Source: Yersinia enterocolitica (GTDB taxonomy: Bacteria; Pseudomonadota; Gammaproteobacteria; Enterobacterales; Enterobacteriaceae). Taken from it: a stretch of DNA of 64,000 nt. Numbering within the stretch: the stretch's first letter is position 1; the number at the start of each line of letters is the position of its first letter. The stretch covers positions 2,542,001-2,606,000 of the forward strand of contig NBTC02000002.1 in the NCBI GenBank assembly GCA_002082245.2, in the 5' to 3' direction. Shown one piece after another: positions 56,184 to 64,000 of the stretch. The notes beneath the pieces were generated by a model. That model was not told the DNA's origin. It made no database searches and saw only the letters and a list, made by a program, of their open reading frames with translations. The position numbers were made by a program, and so were the translations under genes.

Positions 56184-57473
56184 TTATTTTGGCAAAGCCA
56201 TCAAGAAAGCCCGCAATTGCGCAAAATCGGCTGGTAAATCATGGGATAACAAAGGCAGTTGCGCCCGAACAGCCAGTGGTTTCGGCAACGGAAGTTCCTG
56301 GCCGAGGATCTCTTCCACGCTCTCTTTGAATTTCGCCGGATGAGCGGTACCGATGAACAACCCAAACTCGCCGTCCTGCAACTGATCACGCAAAACACGA
56401 TACGCAATCGCCGCATGAGGTTCAGAGATATAACCCAGCTCCGCCAGCTCACGCATGGTCTCTTTGGTCACTTCATCACTCACCGCACCGTGGCCTAAAT
56501 CCTTCAACTGCCAGATTTTACGGCGATATAACTCTTCAACACGTGGCCAGTTGTTCGGCTGGCTGACATCCATTGCATTCGAGAGTGTCGCAACAGTAGG
56601 TTTTGGCTGCCACTGGCCGTTAACCAAGAAGCGCGGCACTGTGTCGTTGGCGTTGGTGGCAGCAATAAAGCGCTTAACTGGCAAACCTAATGACTTCGCT
56701 AACAGCCCGGCGGTCAAATCACCAAAGTTACCACTGGGTACCGAGATAACCAGTTGATTACGTGCTTCTTGTGGCAACTGGGCTACCGCTTCAAAGTAAT
56801 AGCAGATTTGTGCCAATAAGCGGCTGATGTTGATCGAGTTGGCGGAGTTAAGGCTCAGTTCCTGCTTCAGCTCTTCATCATCAAAGGCCTGTTTCACCAA
56901 GGCCTGGCAGGCATCAAAATCGCCCTCAATTGCCACGGTGTGGATATTGCCACCTAATGTGCAGAACAGTTTTTCCTGCAATGGGCTGATTTTGCCACGT
57001 GGGTAGAGAATAACCACCCGCACGTTTTTCAGGCCATAGAATGCATGTGCTACCGCCGCCCCAGTGTCACCGGAAGTCGCCGTTAAGATTGTCACCGGCT
57101 GGTCACCCGCCACTTCAGCCAACATTTGCGCCATAAAACGCGCGCCGAAATCTTTAAACGCGAGTGTCGGGCCGTGGAACAGCTCCAGTGCGGCGATATC
57201 ATTCTCAACCTGAGCCACGGGTGCTGGGAATTCAAATGCGGCCTGAACGCGTTTGGTTAAGGTTTCAGGGGCAATCTCACTGCCAATAAAAGCAGACAGA
57301 ATACGGCTACTGCGGGTAACAAAATCCAGATCCAGCAGTTTATCAATTTCTGTCAGTTCAAATTCTGGCAATTCCAGTGGGAAGAACAACCCCTGATGCT
57401 TACCCAGGCCTTGTTTGATCGCTTGCGCGAAGCTGACCTGCTCGTTGTGATCTTTAAGGTTATACAGTTTCAT
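56184..57473 (-). CDS. thrC: Threonine synthase
   Basis: The 429-residue PLP enzyme converts O-phosphohomoserine to threonine. The PLP lysine is Lys107 in LAFKDFGARF, and the serine/glycine-rich phosphate cradle is ATSGDTGAAVAHAF. It is the last gene of thrABC, three bases after thrB. Confidence 0.97.
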   Translation of the reverse strand: MKLYNLKDHNEQVSFAQAIKQGLGKHQGLFFPLELPEFELTEIDKLLDLDFVTRSSRILSAFIGSEIAPETLTKRVQAAFEFPAPVAQVENDIAALELFHGPTLAFKDFGARFMAQMLAEVAGDQPVTILTATSGDTGAAVAHAFYGLKNVRVVILYPRGKISPLQEKLFCTLGGNIHTVAIEGDFDACQALVKQAFDDEELKQELSLNSANSINISRLLAQICYYFEAVAQLPQEARNQLVISVPSGNFGDLTAGLLAKSLGLPVKRFIAATNANDTVPRFLVNGQWQPKPTVATLSNAMDVSQPNNWPRVEELYRRKIWQLKDLGHGAVSDEVTKETMRELAELGYISEPHAAIAYRVLRDQLQDGEFGLFIGTAHPAKFKESVEEILGQELPLPKPLAVRAQLPLLSHDLPADFAQLRAFLMALPK

Positions 57474-57476
57474 GCG

Positions 57477-58406
57477 TTATCCCAGTAGTCGTGCGCCTGC
57501 GGTATCCAGACGGCAAATATGAACAAAACCTTCGTCGTTTTGCAGGTAATGATTTTGTAGCCATCCCGCCATGCGTTGTGCGGTTTCATGATCATTGCAG
57601 ACAGCAAATAGCGTCGGGCCAGAGCCGGAAATACCACAAGCCAATGCACCAATATCATGGGCGGCTTGGCGGGCGGCAGCAAAGCCCGGCAACAGTTGGG
57701 TGCGGTAAGGTTCGGCGATAACATCTTTCATCATCTTAGCGGCCAAATCAGGTTGCTGAGTGTGACAAGCGTGAATGAATCCAGCCAAATTACGACCATG
57801 AGCGATACAATCCTGACGGCGATATTGCGCCGGTAAAATGGCGCGCGCTTCAGCGGTCGAGACCTTAATACCCGGATACGCCATGACCCACAGCCAATCA
57901 TCAAAGCCGGGAACATTCTGGCTGATGTAACCTTCCTGTTCGAGGATCAACTGCATCCCACCCAGATAGCAAGGTGCAACATTATCATAATGCACACTAC
58001 CGGAAACACGCCCTTCCAACTCCCCCATCAGGCCGAGTAACGTGACTTTATCCAATGGATTGCCACAGAACTCGTTCATCGCCATTAACCCGGCAACCAC
58101 CGAACAAGCACTGGAGCCTAGCCCAGAACCAATCGGCATATTCTTTTCCAGCACCATAGCCACCGGGATCTGTTTGCCCATTTCCTGACAAAAACGCTCC
58201 CAGCATTGATAAACAATATTCTCTTTCGGGTCATCAGGCAGTTTGCTGACAAAGCGGCCTTCATTGCGCAGACTGAAACGGTCTGCCGCCGTCACGCTGA
58301 CACAATCGCCGAGTAAGGTGCCATCTAGCGGCGAAACCGCCGCACCCAACACATCAAATCCAACGCTGACATTGCCAATCGATGCCGGAGCATAGATCTT
58401 AACCAT
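57477..58406 (-). CDS. thrB: Homoserine kinase
   Basis: The 309-residue GHMP-family kinase phosphorylates homoserine. The ATP motif [12 protein letters not shown] is near residue 91 and the start [18 protein letters not shown] is typical. It is two bases after thrA and three before thrC. Confidence 0.97.
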   Translation of the reverse strand: MVKIYAPASIGNVSVGFDVLGAAVSPLDGTLLGDCVSVTAADRFSLRNEGRFVSKLPDDPKENIVYQCWERFCQEMGKQIPVAMVLEKNMPIGSGLGSSACSVVAGLMAMNEFCGNPLDKVTLLGLMGELEGRVSGSVHYDNVAPCYLGGMQLILEQEGYISQNVPGFDDWLWVMAYPGIKVSTAEARAILPAQYRRQDCIAHGRNLAGFIHACHTQQPDLAAKMMKDVIAEPYRTQLLPGFAAARQAAHDIGALACGISGSGPTLFAVCNDHETAQRMAGWLQNHYLQNDEGFVHICRLDTAGARLLG

Positions 58407-58408
58407 AT

Positions 58409-60868
58409 TTAAACTCCCAACTTCCAGGATAATGTGCGTAAAAGATCGGCGAATACCCCGGCAGCAGTCACGTCATTACCCGCACCGTATCCGCGCAGCA
58501 CCAACGGAATAGGCTGATAATAGTGGGTATAGAAAGCCAACGCATTCTCACCATTTTTAACTTTATACAGCGGGTCGTTACCGTCAACAGCATCCATTCT
58601 GACGATACAACGCCCTTCTTCGATAACCCCAACATAACGCAGCACTTTGCCCTGCTCCGCCGCATCTGCCACCAAACGGGTAAACTCGGCATCCAGTGAC
58701 GGTAAACGCGCCAGGAAGCTATCTACATCACCAGAAGCATCAAAACTGGCTGGCAGAACAGATTCAACTTCAATATCCGTCAACTCAAGTTTGTAACCTG
58801 CTTCACGGGCCAAGATCAACAATTTACGCGCAACATCCATGCCAGAGAGGTCATCGCGTGGGTCAGGTTCAGTGTATCCCATCTCCCTGGCTTGCAAGGT
58901 TGCCTGTGACAATGTCATGCCTTCATCCAGCTTGCCGAAGATAAACGACAGCGACCCTGACAGAATGCCAGAAAAACGCATCAGTTCGTCACCAGCATTG
59001 AGCAGATTCTGTAAGTTTTCGATTACCGGTAAACCCGCACCCACGTTAGTGTCATACAGGAATTTGCGACAAGATTTCGCCGCCGCCGCACGCATCTGAC
59101 GGTAGTAATTCATCGACGAGGTGTTGGCTTTCTTGTTTGGCGTCACAACATGGAAACCATCGGCCAGGAAATCAGCATATTGATCGGCAACAGCCTGACT
59201 GGAAGTACAATCGACAATCACCGGGTTGAGCAAGTGATACTCTTTTACCAACCGAATCAAGCGGCTTAAGTTAAATGGCTCCTTCACCTCAGCCAGTTCC
59301 TGACGCCAGTTATCCAACGCAATGCCATGGACATTGGTCAGCATGGCTTTGGAATTAGCAATACCACACACCCGCAGATCGATATGGCGCTGTTTCAACC
59401 ACGGCTGCTGGCGATAGATTTGTTCGATTAATGCCCCACCGACACCGCCAACACCTATTACAAACACTTCAATCACCTGGTCAGTGTTAAACAGCATTTG
59501 ATGGCAGACACGCACACCGGTGGTAACCGCATCATTACTCACCACCACCGAAATAGAGCGCTCAGACGAGCCTTGCGCAATCGCAATGATATTAATATTG
59601 GCACGCGCCAACGCCGAGAAGAAGCGAGCGGAGATGCCACGCAATGTGCGCATACCATCACCCACCACGGAGATAATCGCCAGATGCTCCATCACATCCA
59701 GAGGTTCCAAGAGGCCATCTTTCAATTCCAGATAGAACTCGTCTTCCAATGCTCTACGGGCACGCTCTAGCTCCCCCTGCGGCACACAGAAGCTAATGCT
59801 GTATTCAGAAGAAGACTGGGTGATAAGTACCACTGAAATGCCACTGCGTGACATCACCGCAAAGACACGGGCAGCCATACCGACCATGCCTTTCATCCCC
59901 GGACCTGAGACGTTAATCATCGCCATGTTATTCAGGTTGGTGATACCTTTAACTGGGAAGCCATCATCACTGCTTTCCCCGCCAATTAGGGTGCCAGGTG
60001 CCTGTGGATTAGAGGTGTTTTTAATCAGGCAAGGGATCTGGAACTGGGCAATGGGGGCGATAGTGCGGGGGTGAAGAACTGAAGCGCCAAAATAGGACAG
60101 CTCCATCGCCTCTTGGTATGACATCGATTTCAGTAAACGGGCATCGGGTACAGTACGCGGGTCACAGGTATAAACCCCATCAACATCCGTCCAGATCTCA
60201 CAACAATCAGCGCGTAAACAAGCAGCCAGCACCGCGGCTGAATAGTCGGAGCCATTACGCCCCAGCACCACTAACTCACCTTTGTCGTTACCGGCCGTGA
60301 AACCTGCCATCAAGATGATGTGGTTGGCCGGAATGCTGCTGGACCCGATACGGCGGGTAGATTCCGTGATATCAACAGTGGATTCGAGGTAATGGCCTTG
60401 AGCCAGCAACTTCTCGACCGGATTAATCACAGTAACTGGATAACCTTTGGCCTGAAATAGCGCCTCCATAATGGCAATGGAGAGTTTTTCGCCACGGCAA
60501 ATGATTGACGCATTGATGCTATCCGGGCACTGGCCAAGCAATGAGATACCATGCAGGACATGTTTGAGTTGCGCAAACTCATGCGCCACCAGCGCTTTCA
60601 AGCGTTCATAGTCAAACCCGGGTTGAGTGTCGGCCAACCCACGCAACAGCTCGGAAAAAATCCGCTCCGCATCGCTGATATTCGGCGAGATATCTTGCCC
60701 TGCGACCATTTTGTCGATCATCGCAACCAGATGATTGGTAATTTTAGCGGGAGCGGATAACACGGTAGCCACTTGTCCCTGACGTGCATTACTTTCGATG
60801 ATATCGGCAACACGCATAAAGCGTTCTGCATTTGCTACTGATGTCCCGCCAAATTTCAACACTCGCAT
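58409..60868 (-). CDS. thrA: Bifunctional aspartokinase I/homoserine dehydrogenase I
   Basis: The 819-residue protein has an N-terminal aspartokinase ([35 protein letters not shown]), central ACT domains (about 315-460) and a C-terminal homoserine dehydrogenase from about 465 ([24 protein letters not shown]). It catalyses two steps of threonine synthesis and is feedback-inhibited by threonine in E. coli. Upstream are the thrL leader and attenuator, so expression should rise on Thr or Ile starvation. Confidence 0.97.
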   Translation of the reverse strand: MRVLKFGGTSVANAERFMRVADIIESNARQGQVATVLSAPAKITNHLVAMIDKMVAGQDISPNISDAERIFSELLRGLADTQPGFDYERLKALVAHEFAQLKHVLHGISLLGQCPDSINASIICRGEKLSIAIMEALFQAKGYPVTVINPVEKLLAQGHYLESTVDITESTRRIGSSSIPANHIILMAGFTAGNDKGELVVLGRNGSDYSAAVLAACLRADCCEIWTDVDGVYTCDPRTVPDARLLKSMSYQEAMELSYFGASVLHPRTIAPIAQFQIPCLIKNTSNPQAPGTLIGGESSDDGFPVKGITNLNNMAMINVSGPGMKGMVGMAARVFAVMSRSGISVVLITQSSSEYSISFCVPQGELERARRALEDEFYLELKDGLLEPLDVMEHLAIISVVGDGMRTLRGISARFFSALARANINIIAIAQGSSERSISVVVSNDAVTTGVRVCHQMLFNTDQVIEVFVIGVGGVGGALIEQIYRQQPWLKQRHIDLRVCGIANSKAMLTNVHGIALDNWRQELAEVKEPFNLSRLIRLVKEYHLLNPVIVDCTSSQAVADQYADFLADGFHVVTPNKKANTSSMNYYRQMRAAAAKSCRKFLYDTNVGAGLPVIENLQNLLNAGDELMRFSGILSGSLSFIFGKLDEGMTLSQATLQAREMGYTEPDPRDDLSGMDVARKLLILAREAGYKLELTDIEVESVLPASFDASGDVDSFLARLPSLDAEFTRLVADAAEQGKVLRYVGVIEEGRCIVRMDAVDGNDPLYKVKNGENALAFYTHYYQPIPLVLRGYGAGNDVTAAGVFADLLRTLSWKLGV

Positions 60869-60931
60869 TTCTGATTCTCTCCCGCTTTCGCGCTTTTTTT
60901 ATCGCAAACTTTTTTTGCAAAGATTTGATTG

Positions 60932-60964
60932 AAAAAAAAAGCCCGCACTGTCTAGGTGCGGGCT
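60932..60964 (-). terminator. thr operon attenuator
   Basis: GCCCGCAC (60941-60948) pairs with GTGCGGGC (60956-60963), and on the minus strand the stem is followed by nine U. It lies between thrL and thrA. The 3' end of thrL contains GGGCGGGC-type sequence that could pair with it as antiterminator. Confidence 0.94.
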
Positions 60965-60988
60965 TTTTTCTGTTGTTTCCTGTACGCG

Positions 60989-61057
60989 TCAGCCCGCCCC
61001 GTAACCAATGGTTTCGGTGGTGGTAATAATTGTTGTGTTCAGGCTGATATATCGCAT
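60989..61057 (-). CDS. thrL: thr operon leader peptide
   Basis: This 22-residue leader begins MRYISLNTT and contains six Thr and four Ile codons, with a block ITTTET. It is the control peptide of attenuation: ribosome stalling at Thr/Ile codons lets the antiterminator form. E. coli thrL ends with the same GYGAG-like GAG stop context. Confidence 0.93.
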   Translation of the reverse strand: MRYISLNTTIITTTETIGYGAG

Positions 61058-61095
61058 GTCGTCTGTCTGTCTCATAAATGAAGCTGTCCCTCTAT

Positions 61096-61124
61096 TGGTT
61101 AAAGCAATAGCCCCCTCAAGTCAA
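61096..61124 (-). promoter_or_regulatory. thr operon promoter
   Basis: On the minus strand TTGACT (61124-61119) and TAACCA (61101-61096) are 17 bases apart, followed by ATAG. The same hexamers occur at the E. coli thr promoter as I remember it. Confidence 0.8.
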
Positions 61125-61700
61125 ATTTTTTCATCCAATTTCCTGAAGAAACGCCCCCACCCACAATGGGGAATCAACTAATTCAATAGGGGTAATCAGC
61201 AGATACAAATAAAAAATCCCGCGATAAACCAGATAATAAATCTGTAATATTAATTTTAATCACTACTATCCACTGTAAGATTTTTTTTCGACTAAATGAC
61301 AGAAAACACGCCAACGGACAATTGATAGGATCGCGATAGCAAAATCCAATTGAAGCCATAAAATGGCAAATTAATCATCATTGATTTGCATGAGTGACTT
61401 AAAAAACAACAAATATGAAAAGTTTCCTCTATTACTTTACATTTAACTAACATTGACGATAATTCTTCTTATGCTTTTAGGCGAAATAGGACGCTGACAA
61501 GAAAAATCCCTTGATGGCTGTAATGCTGAAAGAATATTGATTTTAAACAATAAAAATCAATAGATTAGAAAAATCATTTTTTTGTTACGTTTGACATTCA
61601 ATTTTTAATATTAATAACACTGAATCGATCACATAATTTAACCAACTCGCGCATAAGCTGGTATTCTTGTAAGTCTTTTTCACAAAAGTGTTAACGTGCT
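61125..61700. other. Gene-free AT-rich region between thr and arcA
   Basis: This AT-rich stretch has no reading frame I can support. Many A/T runs and TTGACA/TTGATT-like hexamers occur by chance. It may contain distal arcA promoter elements, but I could not pick one. Confidence 0.5.
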
Positions 61701-61710
61701 ACAATTGAAT

Positions 61711-61724
61711 TTGATATATGTCAA
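61711..61724. promoter_or_regulatory. FNR-type box in the arcA leader region
   Basis: TTGATATATGTCAA matches TTGAT-N4-ATCAA with one mismatch. It lies 285 bases upstream of arcA within a stretch I recall as conserved in E. coli, where FNR is reported to regulate arcA. A -10-like TTATAT (61766-61771) lies about 45 bases after it. Confidence 0.6.
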
Positions 61725-61765
61725 CAAAGCGTAGTTTTGTTGGGTGGTAGATTCGGCTCACACTG

Positions 61766-61906
61766 TTATATTGCTGTTAATAGGGTTAGGATATGCGCCG
61801 CTTTTGTCACCTTTGGGGCTGTAGGGAGTAACACCCCGACCAAGCTAGTGATGTTGTTGACCTTGATGGAAAGTGCATCAAGAACGCGTTTACGTACTTT
61901 AGTCAT
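61766..61906 (-). CDS. yjjY: YjjY-like small ORF, antisense to the arcA leader
   Basis: A 46-residue frame starting MTKVRKRVLDALSIKVNNI and ending LTLLTAI has the same length as, and clear similarity to, the annotated E. coli yjjY, also located opposite the arcA leader. Several differences are non-synonymous, so the similarity may come from conservation of the leader DNA or RNA rather than of a protein. No good ribosome-binding site was seen. Function unknown. Confidence 0.45.
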   Translation of the reverse strand: MTKVRKRVLDALSIKVNNITSLVGVLLPTAPKVTKAAHILTLLTAI

Positions 61907-62008
61907 GTGATGAACGGGATGACGAGTAACAAGTCAATAAAAATCCTAATATAACAAAGACTTCTGTACTTCCTATTTCTATTTTGTTGGCAATTTTAGG
62001 TAGCAAAC

Positions 62009-62725
62009 ATGCAGACCCCGCACATTCTGATCGTAGAAGACGAGATAGTTACTCGTAACACCCTGAAGAGCATTTTCGAGGCGGAAGGCTATGTAGTTCA
62101 TGAGGCCAATGATGGCGCAGAAATGCACCACATTCTGTCTGAGAATGATATCAACTTAGTTATCATGGACATCAATCTGCCGGGCAAGAATGGCCTGTTG
62201 CTAGCACGAGAACTTCGTGAACAAGCAAGTGTTGCCCTAATGTTCCTGACAGGTCGTGATAACGAAGTAGATAAGATCCTTGGCTTGGAAATTGGCGCTG
62301 ATGATTACATCACCAAACCTTTCAATCCGCGCGAATTAACCATTCGGGCACGTAACTTACTGTCACGTACCATGAATTTGGGTAGCGTGGGTGAAGAGCG
62401 CCGCTTGGTTGAAAGTTACAAATTTAATGGCTGGGAGCTGGATATCAATAGCCGCTCACTGATAAGCCCTGCTGGCGAGCATTATAAGCTGCCACGTAGT
62501 GAGTTCCGCGCCATGCTGCACTTCTGTGAAAACCCAGGCAAGATTCAATCTCGTGGCGAATTGTTGAAGAAAATGACCGGCCGTGAGCTGAAGCCTCATG
62601 ACCGTACTGTTGACGTGACTATCCGCCGCATTCGTAAACATTTTGAATCCACGCCGGACACACCAGAAATCATCGCCACTATCCATGGTGAAGGTTACCG
62701 TTTCTGTGGTGACCTGGAAGAGTAA
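62009..62725 (+). CDS. arcA: Two-component response regulator ArcA
   Basis: The 238-residue OmpR-family regulator represses aerobic metabolism under reducing conditions. The phosphoacceptor is Asp54 in VIMDINLPG, with Lys in TKPFNPRE. The C-terminal winged helix (about 135-235) carries [15 protein letters not shown]. Its sensor partner ArcB is not in this window. The upstream leader is about 250 bases or more and is rich in recognised blocks. It converges with creA across a shared terminator. Confidence 0.97.
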   Translation: MQTPHILIVEDEIVTRNTLKSIFEAEGYVVHEANDGAEMHHILSENDINLVIMDINLPGKNGLLLARELREQASVALMFLTGRDNEVDKILGLEIGADDYITKPFNPRELTIRARNLLSRTMNLGSVGEERRLVESYKFNGWELDINSRSLISPAGEHYKLPRSEFRAMLHFCENPGKIQSRGELLKKMTGRELKPHDRTVDVTIRRIRKHFESTPDTPEIIATIHGEGYRFCGDLEE

Positions 62726-62747
62726 ACCTCTGGCTGCTATCCACAGT

Positions 62748-62777
62748 AAAAAGCCAGCATTCTATGCTGGCTTTTTT
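62748..62777. terminator. Bidirectional terminator between arcA and creA
   Basis: AAAAGCCAGCAT and ATGCTGGCTTTT form a perfect stem with a TCT loop, flanked by A and T runs. Confidence 0.93.
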
Positions 62778-62792
62778 ATATCTATCCAATTT

Positions 62793-63260
62793 TTACCACG
62801 GCATAATCGGAACGGCACTGATCGCATTTTTCGGCGAGCCGTCGACAACGCGATCGGAATAGGTCAGATAGATTAAGGCATTACGCTTTTGATCATAGAA
62901 ACGCACTACCTGTAACTTTTTAAACACCAAAGAAGTCCGTTTCTGGAAAACCACTGTACCTTCGGATTTTTTATTCTTAATTTTGTCACTCAGCTCAATC
63001 GGCCCCACTTGCTGACAGGAAATTGCTGCATCAGACGTATCCTCTGCCAACCCCAATCCACCTTTGATGCCCCCGGTTTTAGCGCGGCTGATATAACAAG
63101 TTACATTTTTAACATCGGGGTCGTCGAAGGCCTCAACCACTATTTTATGATCTGGCCCGAGCAGTTTAAAGACTGTATCGACGGAGCCAATTTCCTCTGC
63201 ATGAGCAGTTATGGCCCCAAATGAAAGCAGACAACCAAGGAATATCCAATTCTTTTTCAT
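62793..63260 (-). CDS. creA: Periplasmic CreA family protein
   Basis: The 155-residue protein has a signal peptide (cleaved after HAHA-like AHA, about residue 22). The mature part ([29 protein letters not shown] region, [11 protein letters not shown]) follows E. coli CreA closely. Its function is not established. In E. coli it precedes creBCD; here rob lies on the other side and creBCD are not in the window. Confidence 0.92.
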   Translation of the reverse strand: MKKNWIFLGCLLSFGAITAHAEEIGSVDTVFKLLGPDHKIVVEAFDDPDVKNVTCYISRAKTGGIKGGLGLAEDTSDAAISCQQVGPIELSDKIKNKKSEGTVVFQKRTSLVFKKLQVVRFYDQKRNALIYLTYSDRVVDGSPKNAISAVPIMPW

Positions 63261-63485
63261 ACACTTACTCCATTCCGCTGAATAACGTTACTCAGCGTTA
63301 ACTATTTGTACTAAAAATAAAATATTCGTTAAAAAGATATTTTATAAATCTTAGGTTCTTTTTTAACACACTATGCCACAAAATTCTTAAGCAGTCGGGA
63401 ACATAAAAAGTTGCTACTATTCGCCAGAGCTATTCTTTTCATATGACTAACACCCTAAATTTAGGCCGCTTTACGAGGAAGATCT

Positions 63486-64000
63486 ATGGATCAAGCCAGT
63501 ATCATTCGTGATTTGCTTAGCTGGCTAGAAAGTCATTTAGACCAGCCTTTAGCACTGGACAATGTTGCTGCCAAAGCCGGCTATTCTAAATGGCATTTGC
63601 AGCGAATGTTCAAGGATGTCACCGGGAATGCTATCGGTGCCTATATCCGTGCCAGAAGGTTATCTAAAGCCGCTGTAGCGTTACGATTAACCAGCCGTCC
63701 TATTCTGGACATTGCCCTACAATATCGCTTTGATTCGCAGCAAACCTTTACCCGGGCATTTAAAAAGCAGTTTGCACAAACACCGGCGCTGTACCGACGG
63801 GCAGAAGATTGGCACTCGGCTGGGATTTGCCCACCGATTCGGCTAGGGGAATATACGCTACCTCAACCTGAATTCATCACCTTGCCTGAACAGCACCTGA
63901 TTGGTCTGACACAAAGCTACTCTTGTACGCTTGAACAGATATCAACTTATCGTACTGAACTACGCTCGCATTTTTGGCAACAATATCTCGGTGATGCCGA
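63486..64000 (+). CDS. rob: Right-origin-binding regulator Rob (5' part, runs off the window)
   Basis: An open frame begins at ATG 63486 after GAGGAAG and continues past the window end, giving 171 residues. It starts MDQASIIRDLLSWLESHLD and has two AraC-family helix-turn-helix segments (AKAGYSKWHLQRMF near 30-43; FDSQQTFTRAFKKQF near 80-94). A GyrI-like C-terminal domain begins at about residue 120. Rob activates the marA/soxS/rob regulon of efflux and stress genes. It is divergent from creA, as in E. coli. Confidence 0.95.
   Translation, partial: MDQASIIRDLLSWLESHLDQPLALDNVAAKAGYSKWHLQRMFKDVTGNAIGAYIRARRLSKAAVALRLTSRPILDIALQYRFDSQQTFTRAFKKQFAQTPALYRRAEDWHSAGICPPIRLGEYTLPQPEFITLPEQHLIGLTQSYSCTLEQISTYRTELRSHFWQQYLGDA

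Overview
The window is a chromosomal segment of an enterobacterium, most probably a Yersinia. Gene order follows the thr-to-leu side of the Escherichia coli chromosome (rob, creA, arcA, thrLABC, yaaA, talB, mog, satP, dnaKJ, nhaAR, rpsT, ribF-ileS-lspA-fkpB-ispH, dapB, carAB, folA, apaHG, rsmA, pdxA, surA, lptD, djlA, rluA, rapA, polB, yabI, thiQPB, sgrR, setA), read here mostly in the reverse direction. The genus is inferred from the many ERIC elements (at least eight loci), from ybiWY sitting next to sgrR, and from the thr leader peptide. No species call is possible.

Layout. 1-100: tail of an unidentified gene. 193-7009: sugar-phosphate stress locus (setA, an SgrS-like RNA, sgrR), interrupted by a glycyl radical enzyme and its activase (ybiWY). 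7052-10650: a TPP riboswitch, enlarged by a repeat insertion, ahead of thiBPQ. 10673-21932: yabI, polB, rapA, rluA, djlA, lptD. 22000-26377: surA-pdxA-rsmA-apaG-apaH, tightly packed after lptD. 26486-29151: folA, the yjjPB exporter and a LysE-type exporter. 29365-33790: carAB under an ArgR-type control region. 34263-41218: dapB and the ispH-fkpB-lspA-ileS-ribF cluster. 41633-44507: rpsT, nhaR, nhaA. 44743-48864: dnaJ, dnaK with a heat-shock promoter, satP. 49090-51540: an AT-rich gene for a probable secreted multidomain protein, the clearest accessory gene. 51614-56037: MFS transporter, mog, talB, yaaA. 56184-61124: thr operon with leader peptide, attenuator and promoter. 61125-64000: arcA with a long leader that contains an antisense yjjY-like ORF, creA, and the 5' part of rob.

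Most genes are core metabolism and envelope biogenesis. Functional groupings are thiamine uptake under TPP control; outer-membrane assembly (LptD, SurA); carbamoyl phosphate for Arg and pyrimidines; lysine and threonine synthesis; isoprenoid, flavin, lipoprotein and Ile-tRNA functions in one cluster; chaperones; and redox or stress regulators (ArcA, Rob, SgrR).

The most noteworthy features are the 816-residue secreted protein (two beta/gamma-crystallin-like units plus a C-terminal GNAT-like domain, with a base-composition break inside the gene), the SgrS homologue displaced from sgrR by ybiWY, the TPP riboswitch whose P3 stem carries a dispersed repeat, the ERIC subfamilies with shared internal insertions, and the conserved arcA leader. 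Translation starts were chosen by ribosome-binding sites and by remembered E. coli homologue N-termini; no database search was run.
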